The position numbers and the translations under genes are program-made. 64,000 nt of DNA from Bradyrhizobium frederickii. Its GTDB lineage: Bacteria > Pseudomonadota > Alphaproteobacteria > Rhizobiales > Xanthobacteraceae. The first letter of the stretch is position 1. Every line of letters begins with the position of its first letter. Positions 1 to 9,023 of this stretch are shown here, one piece after another. The notes beneath the pieces were generated by a model, which saw only the letters and a list, made by a program, of their open reading frames with translations, searched no databases and had not been told where the DNA came from. Location of the stretch: NCBI RefSeq assembly GCF_004570865.1, contig NZ_SPQS01000001.1, positions 1 through 64,000 on the forward strand. Direction: 5' to 3'.

Positions 1-296
1 CATCAGTATGGACGGCCGGGGCGCCTGGCGGGACAACGTGTTCGTTGAGCGGCTGTGGCGCAGCGTCAAATACGAGGAGGTGTATCTGCGGGCCTACGAC
101 AGCGTCAGCGACGCTCGCGCCTCGATTGGCCGCTATCTGGACTTCTACAATTGCCGCCGTCCACATTCGAGCCTTGACGGCAGCACACCGGATCAAGCCT
201 ACTTCACCCCGCTGCCGCTCCGCACGGCAGCCTAACCCCGGCAGAGGCTCCACTTATCGACGCGGATATTCTGTTCAGACAACCGGGGCCAGCTCA
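1..296 (+). mobile_element. 3' end of an IS3-family insertion sequence
   Basis: The stretch contains the end of an IS3-type transposase followed by about 60 bases of non-coding end. The likely terminal repeat is at about 271-296: read on the minus strand it starts TGAGCTGGCCCCGG, which resembles IS3-family ends. Esterase coding sequence resumes at about 297, so 296 is the probable insertion boundary. The left end of the element lies outside the window, so the duplicated target site could not be checked. Confidence 0.75.
2..235 (+). CDS. IS3-family transposase (OrfB), C-terminal part, cut by the window edge
   Basis: This is the last ~77 residues of a DDE integrase-core transposase. The frame is open to the left edge, so the true start is outside the window. 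The segment FVERLWRSVKYEE carries the final catalytic Glu of the DDE triad in the usual IS3 context. It is followed by FYNCRRPHSSL, the standard IS3 C-terminal motif (YN..RPH..L). The element appears recent, because the coding end is intact and its terminal repeat is still recognisable downstream. Confidence 0.85.
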   Translation: MSMDGRGAWRDNVFVERLWRSVKYEEVYLRAYDSVSDARASIGRYLDFYNCRRPHSSLDGSTPDQAYFTPLPLRTAA

Positions 297-1331
297 GGCC
301 TCATCGTCGTGACCGCCAATTATCGCCTCGGCGCGCTCGGCTGGCTCGTCGATCCCGCGTCGTCGGAAGGTGGTTCGGGCAATTACGGCCTGATGGACCA
401 GATCGCCGCGCTGCATTGGGTTCACGACAACATCGCGGCCTTCGGCGGCGATCCTGACAACGTCACCTTGTTCGGCAGCGGCACCGGTGCGACGTCGATC
501 GCGCTCCTGATGTTGTCTGCGCAAGCGCGCGGTCTGTTCCAGAAGGCCATTTTGCAATCGATCCCCGCCCGCGCGCATCTGCGCTCGGTGCAGGAGGCGG
601 AGGCTGTCGGCCGGCAGTTCGTGACTGCGCTCGGATCGCAGGCGGATTTGCGCGGCGTCGAACCGCGACGCCTGCTGGCCGCCCAAAGCCGTCTGTTGCA
701 GACCTCGCGGCGCGGCTTCGCGCCGATGAGGGATGGAAGTCTGGTGACCGAGGACATTGCCGCCGGCTTTGCGGCCGGGCATCAAAGCCGTATTCCCCTG
801 ATCATCGGCTCGAACGACGACGAGACGGGTTTCGACAGCGAGCTCGACATCAAGGAGGAGGTCGCATCGTCAGGCATCACCAGCGACGAACTGCGCGAGC
901 TCTATCCCGGCCTCGCCGGGCCGTCAGAGCATGCGGCAAGGTTCTATACCGACAAGGTCTTTTCCGAGCCCGCACGATTGCTGGCCCGCCTGCATGCCGC
1001 AGGCGGCGCAGCCACCTTTCGCTATCGCTTCGCCTATGTGCCGGAGGCGCGGCGCGCCAGTCCCGAAGGCGGACACGGGCGCGAGTTGCAGTTCATTTTC
1101 GGTGCGGAGGGCGTGCCCGGGGCGGGCATCTTCTCGCGGGGCGATCGCAAGCTCGCAAGCCGCATGCGATCCTATTGGATCAACTTCGCCAGGAGCGGCG
1201 ATCCCAACGGTCCAGATCTGCCGCATTGGGACGCGGAGGCCGGTCGCGATCGCCTGTTGCTGATGACGAACGACGGCGTCGCGAGCGGCGACGATCCCTT
1301 GGCGGAGCGTCTGGACCGGCTCGCGCGCTAG
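297..1331 (+). pseudogene. Type-B carboxylesterase, 5'-truncated by the IS and lacking the nucleophile
   Basis: The product would be the C-terminal ~344 residues of a carboxylesterase type B (alpha/beta hydrolase). It begins inside the conserved IVVTANYRLG segment, so the N-terminal ~130 residues and the start codon are missing. The open frame continues upstream into the IS only by chance. NYGLMDQIAALHWV is typical of the family. The nucleophile elbow, normally GESAG, reads GSGTG here, so the catalytic Ser is absent. The acidic (SNDDETGF) and His (GGHGREL) triad segments are still present. I read it as a dead remnant; an enzyme with another role is less likely because of the truncation. Confidence 0.8.
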
Positions 1332-1351
1332 CGCGATAAAATGAAGTGGAC

Positions 1352-1531
1352 TTAAGCCGCGAGCTCGACGCGCGGGGCGGGCGTCAGCCGGTCTTCCTCC
1401 AGATAATCCATCGCGCCGTCCTTCTCGACGGCGTAGAATTGCTGGCCTTCCCGCGACTTGAAGGCGGCGCGCACGATGCCGCGGCGGCCCTTGTCGCTGT
1501 TGACGACGTCCCCCAGCGCAAACTTCCTCAT
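1352..1531 (-). CDS. Small conserved hypothetical protein
   Basis: A product of about 59 residues starts MRKFALGDVV; an upstream Met at 1543 would add four residues. It looks like a compact beta-rich fold with a KGRRGIVRAAF segment and an acidic YLEEDRL stretch. No signal peptide or membrane segment is visible. It is rhizobial-looking but I do not recognise a function. It sits alone between the esterase remnant and a convergent stretch, and the open frame and codon choice match its neighbours. Confidence 0.55.
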   Translation of the reverse strand: MRKFALGDVVNSDKGRRGIVRAAFKSREGQQFYAVEKDGAMDYLEEDRLTPAPRVELAA

Positions 1532-1686
1532 CTCACGTCTCACTTGTCTTCAGGCCGACTGCTTCGGCCCCGCCTGGGATTTTGGGCGGCAAATCGTTAA
1601 CGACTTGCTAACCATGCCGGTTTGCCTATGCTCGCCGCCGGTCGCGCGGGCACTGGCGCGCGCATTCTTGCCGATGAGACGAGCCC

Positions 1687-2481
1687 ATGACGCGATTTCC
1701 GACGCTCTTCCTCTCGCATGGCGGCGGTCCCTGGCCGTTCATGGAGGACAGGCGGGTGCAATATGCCAAGACCGCCGCGGAGTTCGGCCGGCTGCCGCAG
1801 CTGCTCCCCGAAAGGCCGAAGGCCGTGCTCGTCATCACCGGCCATTGGGAAGCCGACGCCTTCACCGTGTCGACCTCGGCGCACCCGCCGATGGTGTACG
1901 ATTATTACGGTTTCCCCGAGCATACCTATCATCTCAAATATCCGGCTCCGGGCAGGCCCGAGCTCGCCGCGCAAGTGAAGGCGCAGCTGACGCGTGCCGG
2001 CCTCGATTGCCGGGAAGATCCCAATCAGGGTTTTGATCACGGTACCTTCGTGCCGCTCGGCTTGATGTATCCGAACGCCGACATGCCGATCGTGCTGCTC
2101 TCGCTGAAGTCTGCGTACGATGCGGCCGAGCACATCAAGGCCGGCGAGGCGATCGCCTCGCTCCGTGACGAAGGCATTCTGATCGTCGGCAGCGGCCTGA
2201 CCTATCACAACATGCGCGGCTTCAACCGGCCGGAGTCCAAGCCCGTCTCCTACGATTTCGAGGCCTATCTGAACGAGGCGATCAGCAATCCGGAGCCGGC
2301 CCGCCGCAACGCCATGCTGGTCGATTGGGAGAGTGCACCGAGTGCGCGCCTGGCGCATCCGCGCGAAGACCATCTGCTGCCGCTGATGGTGGCCGCCGGC
2401 GCCGCCGGCAGCGATGTCGGCAGGCGCGTCTTCGTCGACGAAGTCGCGGGTGTGGCGATGGCGTCGTATGTGTTTGGGTGA
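1687..2481 (+). CDS. Class III extradiol dioxygenase, LigB/4,5-DOPA dioxygenase (YgiD) family
   Basis: A 264-residue protein of the usual length for this family of non-haem Fe(II)/Zn enzymes that open catechol rings. Metal-ligand segments are visible: SHGGG near residue 10, GHWE near 56 and FDHGTF near 115. YDYYGFPEHTY and VGSGLTYHNM are also characteristic. Members act on L-DOPA or other catecholic compounds; the natural substrate here cannot be deduced. ATG at 1687 was chosen because the conserved N-terminus starts directly there (MTRFPTLFLSHGGG). It is monocistronic and followed by an intergenic palindrome. Confidence 0.85.
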   Translation: MTRFPTLFLSHGGGPWPFMEDRRVQYAKTAAEFGRLPQLLPERPKAVLVITGHWEADAFTVSTSAHPPMVYDYYGFPEHTYHLKYPAPGRPELAAQVKAQLTRAGLDCREDPNQGFDHGTFVPLGLMYPNADMPIVLLSLKSAYDAAEHIKAGEAIASLRDEGILIVGSGLTYHNMRGFNRPESKPVSYDFEAYLNEAISNPEPARRNAMLVDWESAPSARLAHPREDHLLPLMVAAGAAGSDVGRRVFVDEVAGVAMASYVFG

Positions 2482-2484
2482 TTT

Positions 2485-2567
2485 CGTAGGGTGGATTAGC
2501 GAAGCGTAATCCACCATCGGGCCGCAATTAAGGTGGCGGATTACGCCTTCGGCTCATCCACCCTACG
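2485..2567. repeat. Intergenic palindrome, about 83 bp
   Basis: The outer arms CGTAGGGTGGAT and ATCCACCCTACG are inverted around two smaller hairpins (GGATTAGCGAAGCGTAATCC and a related GGCGGATTACGCC arm). Such short mobile palindromes are common between genes in Bradyrhizobium. Lying between the end of the dioxygenase gene and the convergent SemiSWEET gene, it could also serve as a bidirectional terminator. Confidence 0.7.
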
Positions 2568-2578
2568 CAGCAACAACC

Positions 2579-2839
2579 TCACCCGTATCTCAGCTTCATC
2601 ACCAGAATGCCGCCGGCGAGCACCATGGTGACGGCGTTGGCGGCGACCAGCGGGGCGTCGCCCGAGAGCAGGCCGTAGATCAGCCAGAGCGCGAGGCCCA
2701 GCACCATGACCAGGAACATGCCGAGCGAGATGTCGCCGGTGGAGCGGGTCTTCCACACCTTGATGGCCTGCGGCGCGTAGGCCACGGTGGTGCAGGTAGC
2801 GGCGGCAAAGCCGATCAGCTTGATGACGAAGGGGTCCAT
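2579..2839 (-). CDS. SemiSWEET / PQ-loop sugar transporter
   Basis: An 86-residue protein with three predicted membrane helices, the full length of a bacterial SemiSWEET, which dimerises to move sugars such as sucrose or glucose across the inner membrane. The PQ motif is present in VAYAPQAIKVWKTRSTGDIS near residues 19-38, followed by two hydrophobic helices (MFLVMVLGLALWLIYG and VAANAVTMVLAGGILVM). It stands alone. Its closeness to glgA is suggestive for carbon storage but proves nothing. Confidence 0.88.
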   Translation of the reverse strand: MDPFVIKLIGFAAATCTTVAYAPQAIKVWKTRSTGDISLGMFLVMVLGLALWLIYGLLSGDAPLVAANAVTMVLAGGILVMKLRYG

Positions 2840-2875
2840 GCCGGCTCTATAACATGGATTCGCCGATGGTCATCT

Positions 2876-4330
2876 TCAGGCGCGCGCCGCCATCAGATCA
2901 CGATACAGTGCGGCATAGTCGCCGGCGCGGCCACGCCAGGAGACGTCGGTCGCAAGGCCGTTTCGTTGCAGCCGGCGCCAGGTCTGCTTGTCGTGGAAGG
3001 CGGCGTTGGCCTTGCGCAAGCTGCCGGCGAGGGCATCCGCGGTCACGGGAGCGAACTTGAAACCAGTGGCGTTGCGGCCGGAGGCGTCGGCCTCGCCGAT
3101 ATCGACGATGGTGTCCTCGAGCCCGCCGACGCGCGAGACGATCGGGACGGCGCCATAGCGCAGCGCGCAGAGCTGGGTGAGGCCGCAAGGCTCGAAGCGC
3201 GAGGGCACGATCAGCGCGTCCGAGCCGGCCTGGAGCAGGTGCGCCAGGATTTCGTCATAGCCGATCGCGACGCCGATGCGGCCGGGATTGGCGCGGGCCG
3301 CGGCCTGATAGCGGTCCTGGAGATCGCGGTCGCCGCTGCCGAGCAGCGCGAGCTGCATGCCTTCGCGCAAGATGGTCGGGATCGCCTCGAGCAGGAGATC
3401 GAGTCCCTTCTGCCACGACAGCCGGCTGATGACGCCGAGCAGCGGCGCCTCGTCCGAGGAATCGAGGTTGAATTGCTGCTGCAGCACCGCCTTGTTCGCG
3501 GCCCGGAACGTGAGATCCTCGGCGCCGTAGCGGTAGGCGATGTGGGGATCCTCCTGCGGATTCCACACCGAGATGTCGATGCCGTTGAGGATGCCGCTCA
3601 GCACGTCGCTGCGTGCGCGCAACAGGCCGCCGAATCCCATGCCGCCTTCGTCGCTCTGGATCTCCCGCGCGTAGGTCGGCGATACCGTGGTGATGCGGTC
3701 GGCGAATTGCAGGCCGGCCTTGAGGAAGCTGATGCCGCCGAAATATTCGAGCTCATTGACGTTGAAGGTGTGCCAGGGCAAGCCGATCGATCCGATCAGC
3801 TCGGGCGCGAACTTGCCCTGATAGGCCATGTTGTGGATGGTCATCACGGTGGCGGGCCGCGGGCGATTGTCATAATGCAGATAGGCCGGAGCGAGCCCTG
3901 CCTGCCAGTCGTGGGCGTGCACGATATCGGGCACGAACGCGGGCACGAGGCCGTGGCCGATGTCGGCCGCGACGCGCGACAGCGCCGCGAAGCGCACGCC
4001 GTTGTCGGGCCAGTCGACGCCTTCAGTGGTGACGTAAGGATTGCCCAGCCGCGCGTAGAGGTGCGGCACGTCGAGCACGAACAGGTCGAGCCCCTCGTGG
4101 AAGCCCGCGAGCAGCCGTCCGGGACCGCCGAAATAATCCGGCCAGCTGCGGATCTCCGCGGCGCCGGAGACCAGTCGCATCACGTCGGGATAGCCCGGCA
4201 TCAAGGTGCGCATCTCGACGCCGTGCGCCTTCAGCGCGATTGGCAGCGCGCCGGCGACATCGGCGAGGCCGCCGGTCTTGACGATGGGATAGACTTCCGA
4301 GGCGACCGCGAGGACGCGAACAGGCATCAT
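2876..4330 (-). CDS. glgA: Glycogen synthase (ADP-glucose)
   Basis: A GT5 glycosyltransferase of 484 residues that transfers glucose from ADP-glucose to growing alpha-1,4-glucan. The N-terminal [13 protein letters not shown] (about residues 18-30) is the ADP-glucose-binding KxGGL motif. [26 protein letters not shown] and the C-terminal [12 protein letters not shown] are diagnostic. The first codons are two Met; the start at 4330 gives a 4-bp ATGA overlap with the glgC stop, the second Met a 1-bp overlap. Translational coupling with glgC is likely. Length and motifs are complete. Confidence 0.96.
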   Translation of the reverse strand: MMPVRVLAVASEVYPIVKTGGLADVAGALPIALKAHGVEMRTLMPGYPDVMRLVSGAAEIRSWPDYFGGPGRLLAGFHEGLDLFVLDVPHLYARLGNPYVTTEGVDWPDNGVRFAALSRVAADIGHGLVPAFVPDIVHAHDWQAGLAPAYLHYDNRPRPATVMTIHNMAYQGKFAPELIGSIGLPWHTFNVNELEYFGGISFLKAGLQFADRITTVSPTYAREIQSDEGGMGFGGLLRARSDVLSGILNGIDISVWNPQEDPHIAYRYGAEDLTFRAANKAVLQQQFNLDSSDEAPLLGVISRLSWQKGLDLLLEAIPTILREGMQLALLGSGDRDLQDRYQAAARANPGRIGVAIGYDEILAHLLQAGSDALIVPSRFEPCGLTQLCALRYGAVPIVSRVGGLEDTIVDIGEADASGRNATGFKFAPVTADALAGSLRKANAAFHDKQTWRRLQRNGLATDVSWRGRAGDYAALYRDLMAARA

Positions 4331-5589
4331 CTATTGAGCCCGTCGATCATCGGCTGGGTGATCAGCGAGATACCCTGTTCAGTGGTGCGGAAGCGCTTTG
4401 CGTCGAACTCGGGATCCTCGCCGACGACGAGGCCTTCGGGGATCTCGACGCCACGGTCGATCACGACGTTCTTCAAGCGAGCCCCGCGGCCGACATTCAC
4501 ATAGGGCATGATAACCGCGTTCTCGACATTGGCGTAGGAGTTGATGCGCACGCCGGTAAACAGCAGCGAGCGGCGCAGCGAGGCGCCGGAGATGATGCAG
4601 CCGCCGGAGACCAGCGAGCTCACCGCCTGGCCGCGCCGGCTCTCCTCGTCATGGACGAATTTGGCGGGCGGCGTGATCTCGGCGTAGGACCATATCGGCC
4701 AGGCGCGGTCGAACAAATCGAGCTCCGGCACCACGTCGGTGAGATCGATATTGGCGGACCAGTAGGCGTCGACGGTGCCGACGTCACGCCAATAGGCGCC
4801 GTTGTTGCGGCTGGAGCGGACGCAGGAGGTCGAGAACTGGTGCGCGATCGCGCGGCCGTTCTTGACGAGGTAGGGAATGATGTCCTTGCCGAAATCGTGG
4901 TTGGAGTCCGGGTCCTCGGCGTCGCGCCTGAGCTGGTCGAACAGGAATTTTGCGTTGAAGACGTAGATGCCCATGCTGGCGAGCGAGACGTCCGGCTTGC
5001 CCGGCATCGGGGGCGGATCTTTCGGCTTTTCCAGAAACTCCTGGATCCAGCCGTTCTCGTCGATATGCATGATGCCGAAGCCCGAAGATTCCGTGCGCGG
5101 CATCTCCAGGCAGCCGACGGTGACGTCGGCGCCGCTCTCAACGTGCTGGCGCAGCATCACCTCGTAATCCATCTTATAGATATGGTCGCCGGCCAGCACC
5201 ACGATGAAGCGGCAGGCGTGGGATTCGATGATGTCGATATTCTGGTAGACCGCGTCCGCCGTGCCGACATACCACATGTTCTCGGAGACGCGCTGGCTTG
5301 CGGGGAGGATGTCGAAGCTCTCGTTGCGCTCGGGGCGGAAGAAGTTCCAGCCCATCTGAAGATGCCGGATCAGGCTGTGTGCCTTGTACTGGGTGGCGAC
5401 CGCGATGCGGCGGATGCCTGAATTGACGGCATTCGACAGCGCGAAATCGATGATGCGGGACTTGCCGCCGAAATAGACGGCGGGCTTGGCGCGCCGGTCA
5501 GTCAGTTCCAGGAGCCGGCTGCCGCGTCCGCCAGCGAGGACGAACGCCAGCGCCTGACGGGCGAGCGGTTCACTACCCACGGCACTCAT
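4327..5589 (-). CDS. glgC: Glucose-1-phosphate adenylyltransferase
   Basis: A 420-residue ADP-glucose pyrophosphorylase that makes the glucosyl donor for GlgA. The N-terminal LAGGRGSRL nucleotide-binding motif, [29 protein letters not shown] and the C-terminal left-handed beta-helix ([27 protein letters not shown]) are all seen. The frame stays open to 5832, but the start was set at 5589: GGGAGGATGAC precedes this ATG, and the extra upstream residues are low-complexity and unlike the family. It forms an operon with glgA through a 4-bp overlap. Confidence 0.96.
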   Translation of the reverse strand: MSAVGSEPLARQALAFVLAGGRGSRLLELTDRRAKPAVYFGGKSRIIDFALSNAVNSGIRRIAVATQYKAHSLIRHLQMGWNFFRPERNESFDILPASQRVSENMWYVGTADAVYQNIDIIESHACRFIVVLAGDHIYKMDYEVMLRQHVESGADVTVGCLEMPRTESSGFGIMHIDENGWIQEFLEKPKDPPPMPGKPDVSLASMGIYVFNAKFLFDQLRRDAEDPDSNHDFGKDIIPYLVKNGRAIAHQFSTSCVRSSRNNGAYWRDVGTVDAYWSANIDLTDVVPELDLFDRAWPIWSYAEITPPAKFVHDEESRRGQAVSSLVSGGCIISGASLRRSLLFTGVRINSYANVENAVIMPYVNVGRGARLKNVVIDRGVEIPEGLVVGEDPEFDAKRFRTTEQGISLITQPMIDGLNR

Positions 5590-5920
5590 GTCATCCTCCC
5601 ACTCACGCCCGGCGCAGGCCGAGGCCATTTGTCGCGAGAAGCCCCCGCGCCCTTGGAACCGATAGTAACGGTACGCATAGTAAATCGTGAAGTAGGTTGT
5701 TGGTTGCGAAGGCGGGAAGCTTAATGCTTTGCCTTCGGCGCCGAGCTTCGGCATCGCGGCGGCGGCGGCGGGTGTTCGGGCGCTTCGCGTGCCGGCGGCC
5801 CTCGAGGCAGGAAGGAGACTTGTGCGCCGCACGCAAATCCGGGCTTTGACTTAACGCAACGATGCCCGATCATGACGCTGCGATCCTTTTCCAAGCGAAA
5901 CGTCAACAGGAGTTAAGACG
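5590..5920. other. Intergenic region upstream of glgC and of the Gly/Tyr-rich gene
   Basis: About 330 bases between divergent genes. It includes a more AT-rich stretch at about 5660-5720 that may carry the glgC promoter, but no convincing -35/-10 pair was found. AGGAGTTAAG just before 5921 is the ribosome binding site of the plus-strand gene. No reading frame with a recognisable product is present. Confidence 0.5.
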
Positions 5921-6340
5921 ATGAGGTTCTGGAAAACGGCAATTGCCTGTTCGCTGGCCGGTGTGGTCATCGCCGGCCAGATCCAGCAGGCGGCGGCAGC
6001 CCCGCTGCCGACCAACGTCGCGACCATGAAGGCCGCGGTCGGCGACGACGTCACGCCGGTGCATTGGCGCGGCGGCGGCTGGGGACTTGCCCTTGGCGGC
6101 CTCGCGGCCGGCGCAATCATCGGCGGCGCCATCGCCGGCGGCTCACCCTATGGTTATTATGGCGCACCGTATTACGGCGGCTACGGCTATGGTTATGCCC
6201 CCGCCTATTACGGCGGCTACGGCTACGCGCCGGTCTATGCCTACCCGCGCTATTATCGGCCCTATCGTCCGTATTACAGCTATGGCTATTACCGGCCCTA
6301 CCGGGTCTATCACCGACACTATTACCGCCGATATTGGTGA
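5921..6340 (+). CDS. Exported Gly/Tyr-rich hypothetical protein
   Basis: A 139-residue product with a clear signal peptide (MRFWKTAIACSLAGVVIAG, likely cut after QQAAAA). A glycine-zipper-like hydrophobic segment follows (ALGGLAAGAIIGGAIAGG, about residues 58-75), then a C-terminal half made almost only of Gly, Tyr, Pro and Arg in irregular YGGYGY and YYRPY repeats. Such proteins are common in rhizobia and usually thought to be envelope-associated; no function is known to me. A strong ribosome binding site (AGGAG) precedes the ATG. Confidence 0.75.
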   Translation: MRFWKTAIACSLAGVVIAGQIQQAAAAPLPTNVATMKAAVGDDVTPVHWRGGGWGLALGGLAAGAIIGGAIAGGSPYGYYGAPYYGGYGYGYAPAYYGGYGYAPVYAYPRYYRPYRPYYSYGYYRPYRVYHRHYYRRYW

Positions 6341-6354
6341 GCGCCCGCGCGCGG

Positions 6355-6453
6355 TTAGAGCGAGAGCCAGACGATCAGGCTCATGCAGGCGAACTGCATG
6401 AGCACGATCGCGGCGAGAAGCAGCGGAGCGGCTTTGGGGCCAATCCTGGGCAT
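6355..6453 (-). CDS. Possible 32-residue single-helix membrane protein
   Basis: A short open frame begins MPRIGPKAAPLLL and encodes one hydrophobic helix (LLLAAIVLMQFACMSLIVW) that fills most of the protein. The start is preceded by a purine-rich GGCGGCGGG. It begins 14 bases after the stop of the upstream sulfonate-type binding protein gene on the same strand, so it could be co-transcribed. No family is recognised. The membrane-helix composition argues against chance, but the size keeps this tentative. Confidence 0.4.
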   Translation of the reverse strand: MPRIGPKAAPLLLAAIVLMQFACMSLIVWLSL

Positions 6454-6467
6454 CCCGCCGCCTCCGC

Positions 6468-7445
6468 CTAGTTCGATCCGGCCGCGGCTGTGAAGCTGCG
6501 GTCGACGGCTTTGCTGACGTCGAGCTTCTTCGGCAGGATGCCGTAGCGGGTCGAGCGGTCGGACGCTTCCTGCACCTCCTTGACGACGTTTTCGTCGATT
6601 GCGATCGGACTGGTGCGCTGCGCGGTGTAGGCCGACAGCAGTACGTCTTCCGGCAGCTTGGTCAGTTCAGCCGTGTTTTTGGCGTACTCGGCAAGATGAT
6701 CCAGCGACCATAGCCGCGCCTTGTTCAAGCGCTGCACCAGGTCTTGCACCGCCGCGCGCTTGGTGGCGATGGCGTTGTCGGAGGCGACGATGAAGGTGAT
6801 GGTGGGCGTCAGTCCTTCGCCGTCAGCGATCACCCGTGCCTTGTCCTTCAGCGTGGCGAACGACACGTAGGGCTCCCACACCGCCCAGGCGTCGATCGAA
6901 CCGGCGACCAGCGCGATCTTGGCGTCGACCGGGCCGAGCGGCGCGAAGGTCGCATCCTCCAGCTTGATCTGCGCCTTCTCCAGCGTCGCGTCGATCAGGA
7001 ACTGGCCCCAGCCGCCGCGGGTGCCGGCGAGGCGCTTGCCTTTGAGGTCGGCGGCCGACCTGATCGGCGAATCCTGACGCACGAGGATCGCCTGCGTCCT
7101 GGCATCCGAGCGCGTGCCGCCGATCGCCTTGATCGGCGCACCGGCCGCATAGACCGAGAGGAAGGAGAGGTCGCCGGTATAGCCGACGTCGAGCGCACCG
7201 GCGTTGAGCGCTTCGAGGATCGGAGCGGCCGCCGGGAATTCCGACCATTCGATCTTGTAGGGCAGGTCCTTTGCGTAGCCGGAAATTTCGAGCAGCGAGC
7301 GGTTGCCGCCCTTCTGGTCGCCGACGCGCAGCACGACGCTGTCGGCGGCAAGCGATGCAGGCGCGGTCGACAGCGTGATGGCGGCGGCGAGCAGCGATGC
7401 GGCGAGCCGGCGCGTGATGGAATGATCGTGAGAGTTGATGCTCAT
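6468..7445 (-). CDS. Sulfonate/taurine-type ABC transporter substrate-binding protein
   Basis: A periplasmic binding protein of 325 residues in the SsuA/TauA/NMT1 superfamily. A Sec signal peptide (RRLAASLLAAAITLSTAPASLA) precedes the mature start LRVGDQKGG. LPYKIEWSEFPAAAPILEAL, ADLKGKRLAGTRG and IDAWAVWEPYV are typical. The frame extends to 7580, but ATG at 7445 puts the signal peptide close to the N-terminus. It is close in sequence to the binding protein at 13093-14031, so both probably serve related sulfonates. It is divergent from the main operon and lacks its own permease and ATPase. Confidence 0.9.
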   Translation of the reverse strand: MSINSHDHSITRRLAASLLAAAITLSTAPASLAADSVVLRVGDQKGGNRSLLEISGYAKDLPYKIEWSEFPAAAPILEALNAGALDVGYTGDLSFLSVYAAGAPIKAIGGTRSDARTQAILVRQDSPIRSAADLKGKRLAGTRGGWGQFLIDATLEKAQIKLEDATFAPLGPVDAKIALVAGSIDAWAVWEPYVSFATLKDKARVIADGEGLTPTITFIVASDNAIATKRAAVQDLVQRLNKARLWSLDHLAEYAKNTAELTKLPEDVLLSAYTAQRTSPIAIDENVVKEVQEASDRSTRYGILPKKLDVSKAVDRSFTAAAGSN

Positions 7446-7477
7446 GTAGCCTGTCTTGGTGCTTGCTTGTGACTTTG

Positions 7478-7494
7478 GCTCACGACGCGTGAGC
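7478..7494. promoter_or_regulatory. Possible operator: palindrome GCTCACG-ACG-CGTGAGC
   Basis: A perfect inverted repeat with 7-bp arms and a 3-bp spacer, about 33 bases upstream of the start of the minus-strand binding protein gene. Its position suits a repressor or activator site, but no cognate regulator is known, and a chance palindrome in GC-rich DNA is possible. Confidence 0.3.
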
Positions 7495-7760
7495 GAGCGA
7501 TGTAGCGAGACGATCAAGTCTATGACCGAGCGATGCGCAGTCAATGAAATGGCCAACCGTATTGCGCGCGCGATCAGCAATGACGTTTCAGCGAAGCGTC
7601 GATTTCGAGAATGCGCACTGTGCGCTGCCGAAGATACTCATGAATGCAGCGAGCGAAGGAGTCGCGGTTCACCTCGCATGCCGAAAATCCTTTCATCGCT
7701 ACCGCATGTGCCGATGGAGAGAATGACTTCGCTTCGCGTCACATTCGAAATTCCATTTCA

Positions 7761-7789
7761 TTGACGATGCAGCGCGCGCGCCGCATGAT
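7761..7789 (+). promoter_or_regulatory. Candidate sigma-70-type promoter for the sulfonate operon
   Basis: TTGACG and CATGAT are separated by 17 bases, 134 bases upstream of the ATG at 7923. The -35 box matches five of six consensus positions and the -10 box four of six. The position in front of a six-gene operon supports it; nothing in the sequence proves transcription. Confidence 0.35.
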
Positions 7790-7922
7790 TTGCGCATCGC
7801 ATCAACACCGCGCGAAAGGCGCGGCGGGAAAACATTCTCTCAACGCAGCTCCGCACGGAACATGCGCAACGTGAACCGTTGCGTACATGGCGGAGCCGTG
7901 CCAGCGCAGGAGCCAGGGGCCG

Positions 7923-9023
7923 ATGAACAACGAGAACGAGCGCAGCGGATCGACACTCGACCGCCGCCATTTGCTAAAGGCGGGGCTTGCCGCCGCCTTC
8001 GCCGCGCCGCTCGGCGCATTGGGCGCGCAGGCCCTTGCACCGCGCGCCATCGCGCCCGGCGTCGACTTCTCGGAATTCCCGCTGTGCCGCACGGCATCGG
8101 ATGCGCCGGCGCTCGCCGGCGCGCCGCGCAAGCTGAAACTGTCGTGGAATGCTGGTGCGGTCTGCCTGGCGCCGGTTCCGGTCGCTATCGAGCACGGCTT
8201 CTTCCAGAAGCACAATCTCGACGTAGAGCTCGTCAACTATTCCGGCTCGACCGACCAACTGCTCGAGGCGATCGCGACGGGCAAGAGCGATGCCGGTCTC
8301 GGCATGGCGCTGCGCTGGCTGAAGCCGTTGGAGCAGGGCTTTGACGTCAAGATCGCCGCCGGCACCCATGGCGGCTGCATGCGCGTGCTCTCGCGCACCG
8401 ATTCCGGCGTTGGCAGGCTCGCCGACCTCAAGGGCAAGATCGTCGCGGTCGGCGATCTCGCCGGTCCCGACAAGAACTTCTTCTCCATCCAACTGGCAAA
8501 ACTCGGCATCGATCCGATCAAGGACGTCGACTGGCGGGCCTATCCCGGCAATCTTCTCAACGTCGCCGTGGAGAAGGGTGAGGTGCAGGCGTTCCTGTCG
8601 TCCGATCCGCTCGCCTATCTCTGGCTCAAGGACAGCCAGTATAAGGAAATCGCCTCCAACCTCGACGGCGAATTCCGCGAGAAGAGCTGCTGCATCCTGG
8701 GCCTGCGCGGCAGCCTCGTACGCGAGGAACCTCAGGTCGCGCGCGCCATCACCCAGGCGCTGCTCGATGCCGCGATGTTCAGTTCGCAGAATGCGGCGCT
8801 CGCAGCAAAATCGTTCCAGCCCTATGCGCCGAAGGCGGCTTCGCTGGCCGATCTCGAGGGCATGGTGCGCTACCACACCCACCATCATCATCCTGTCGGC
8901 GACGTGCTCAAGCGCGAGCTGAAAGCCTATGCCGACGATCTCAAGAGCGTGCAGGTCTTCAAGCAGAGCACCGACACGGCCAAATTCGCGGAGCGCATCT
9001 ATGTCGACGTATTCGCTGTCTGA
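7923..9023 (+). CDS. Tat-exported ABC transporter substrate-binding protein (sulfonate/nitrate type)
   Basis: A 366-residue binding protein with a twin-arginine signal (LDRRHLLKAGLAAAF) near residues 12-26. The mature part carries LSWNAGAVCLAPVPVAIEHGFF, a hallmark of the NMT1/SsuA-like fold, then DVELVNYSGSTDQLLEAI and RLADLKGKIVAVGD. It is the first gene of an import operon and overlaps the permease gene by 23 bases (9001-9023). The start at 7923 was preferred over 7887 because AGGGGCCG precedes it and it leaves a normal Tat leader. The HTHHHHPVG run near the C-terminus is His-rich. Confidence 0.88.
   Translation: MNNENERSGSTLDRRHLLKAGLAAAFAAPLGALGAQALAPRAIAPGVDFSEFPLCRTASDAPALAGAPRKLKLSWNAGAVCLAPVPVAIEHGFFQKHNLDVELVNYSGSTDQLLEAIATGKSDAGLGMALRWLKPLEQGFDVKIAAGTHGGCMRVLSRTDSGVGRLADLKGKIVAVGDLAGPDKNFFSIQLAKLGIDPIKDVDWRAYPGNLLNVAVEKGEVQAFLSSDPLAYLWLKDSQYKEIASNLDGEFREKSCCILGLRGSLVREEPQVARAITQALLDAAMFSSQNAALAAKSFQPYAPKAASLADLEGMVRYHTHHHHPVGDVLKRELKAYADDLKSVQVFKQSTDTAKFAERIYVDVFAV

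Larger units (their letters stand above)
7446..7922. other. Divergent intergenic region of the sulfonate locus
   Basis: About 477 bases between the two divergent units, with no credible gene. It contains a perfect 7-bp-arm palindrome at 7478-7494 and a plausible plus-strand promoter at 7761-7789. Otherwise it is unstructured to the eye. Regulation by a CysB/Cbl-like or other LysR factor is plausible for such genes, but no regulator gene is in the window. Confidence 0.5.
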
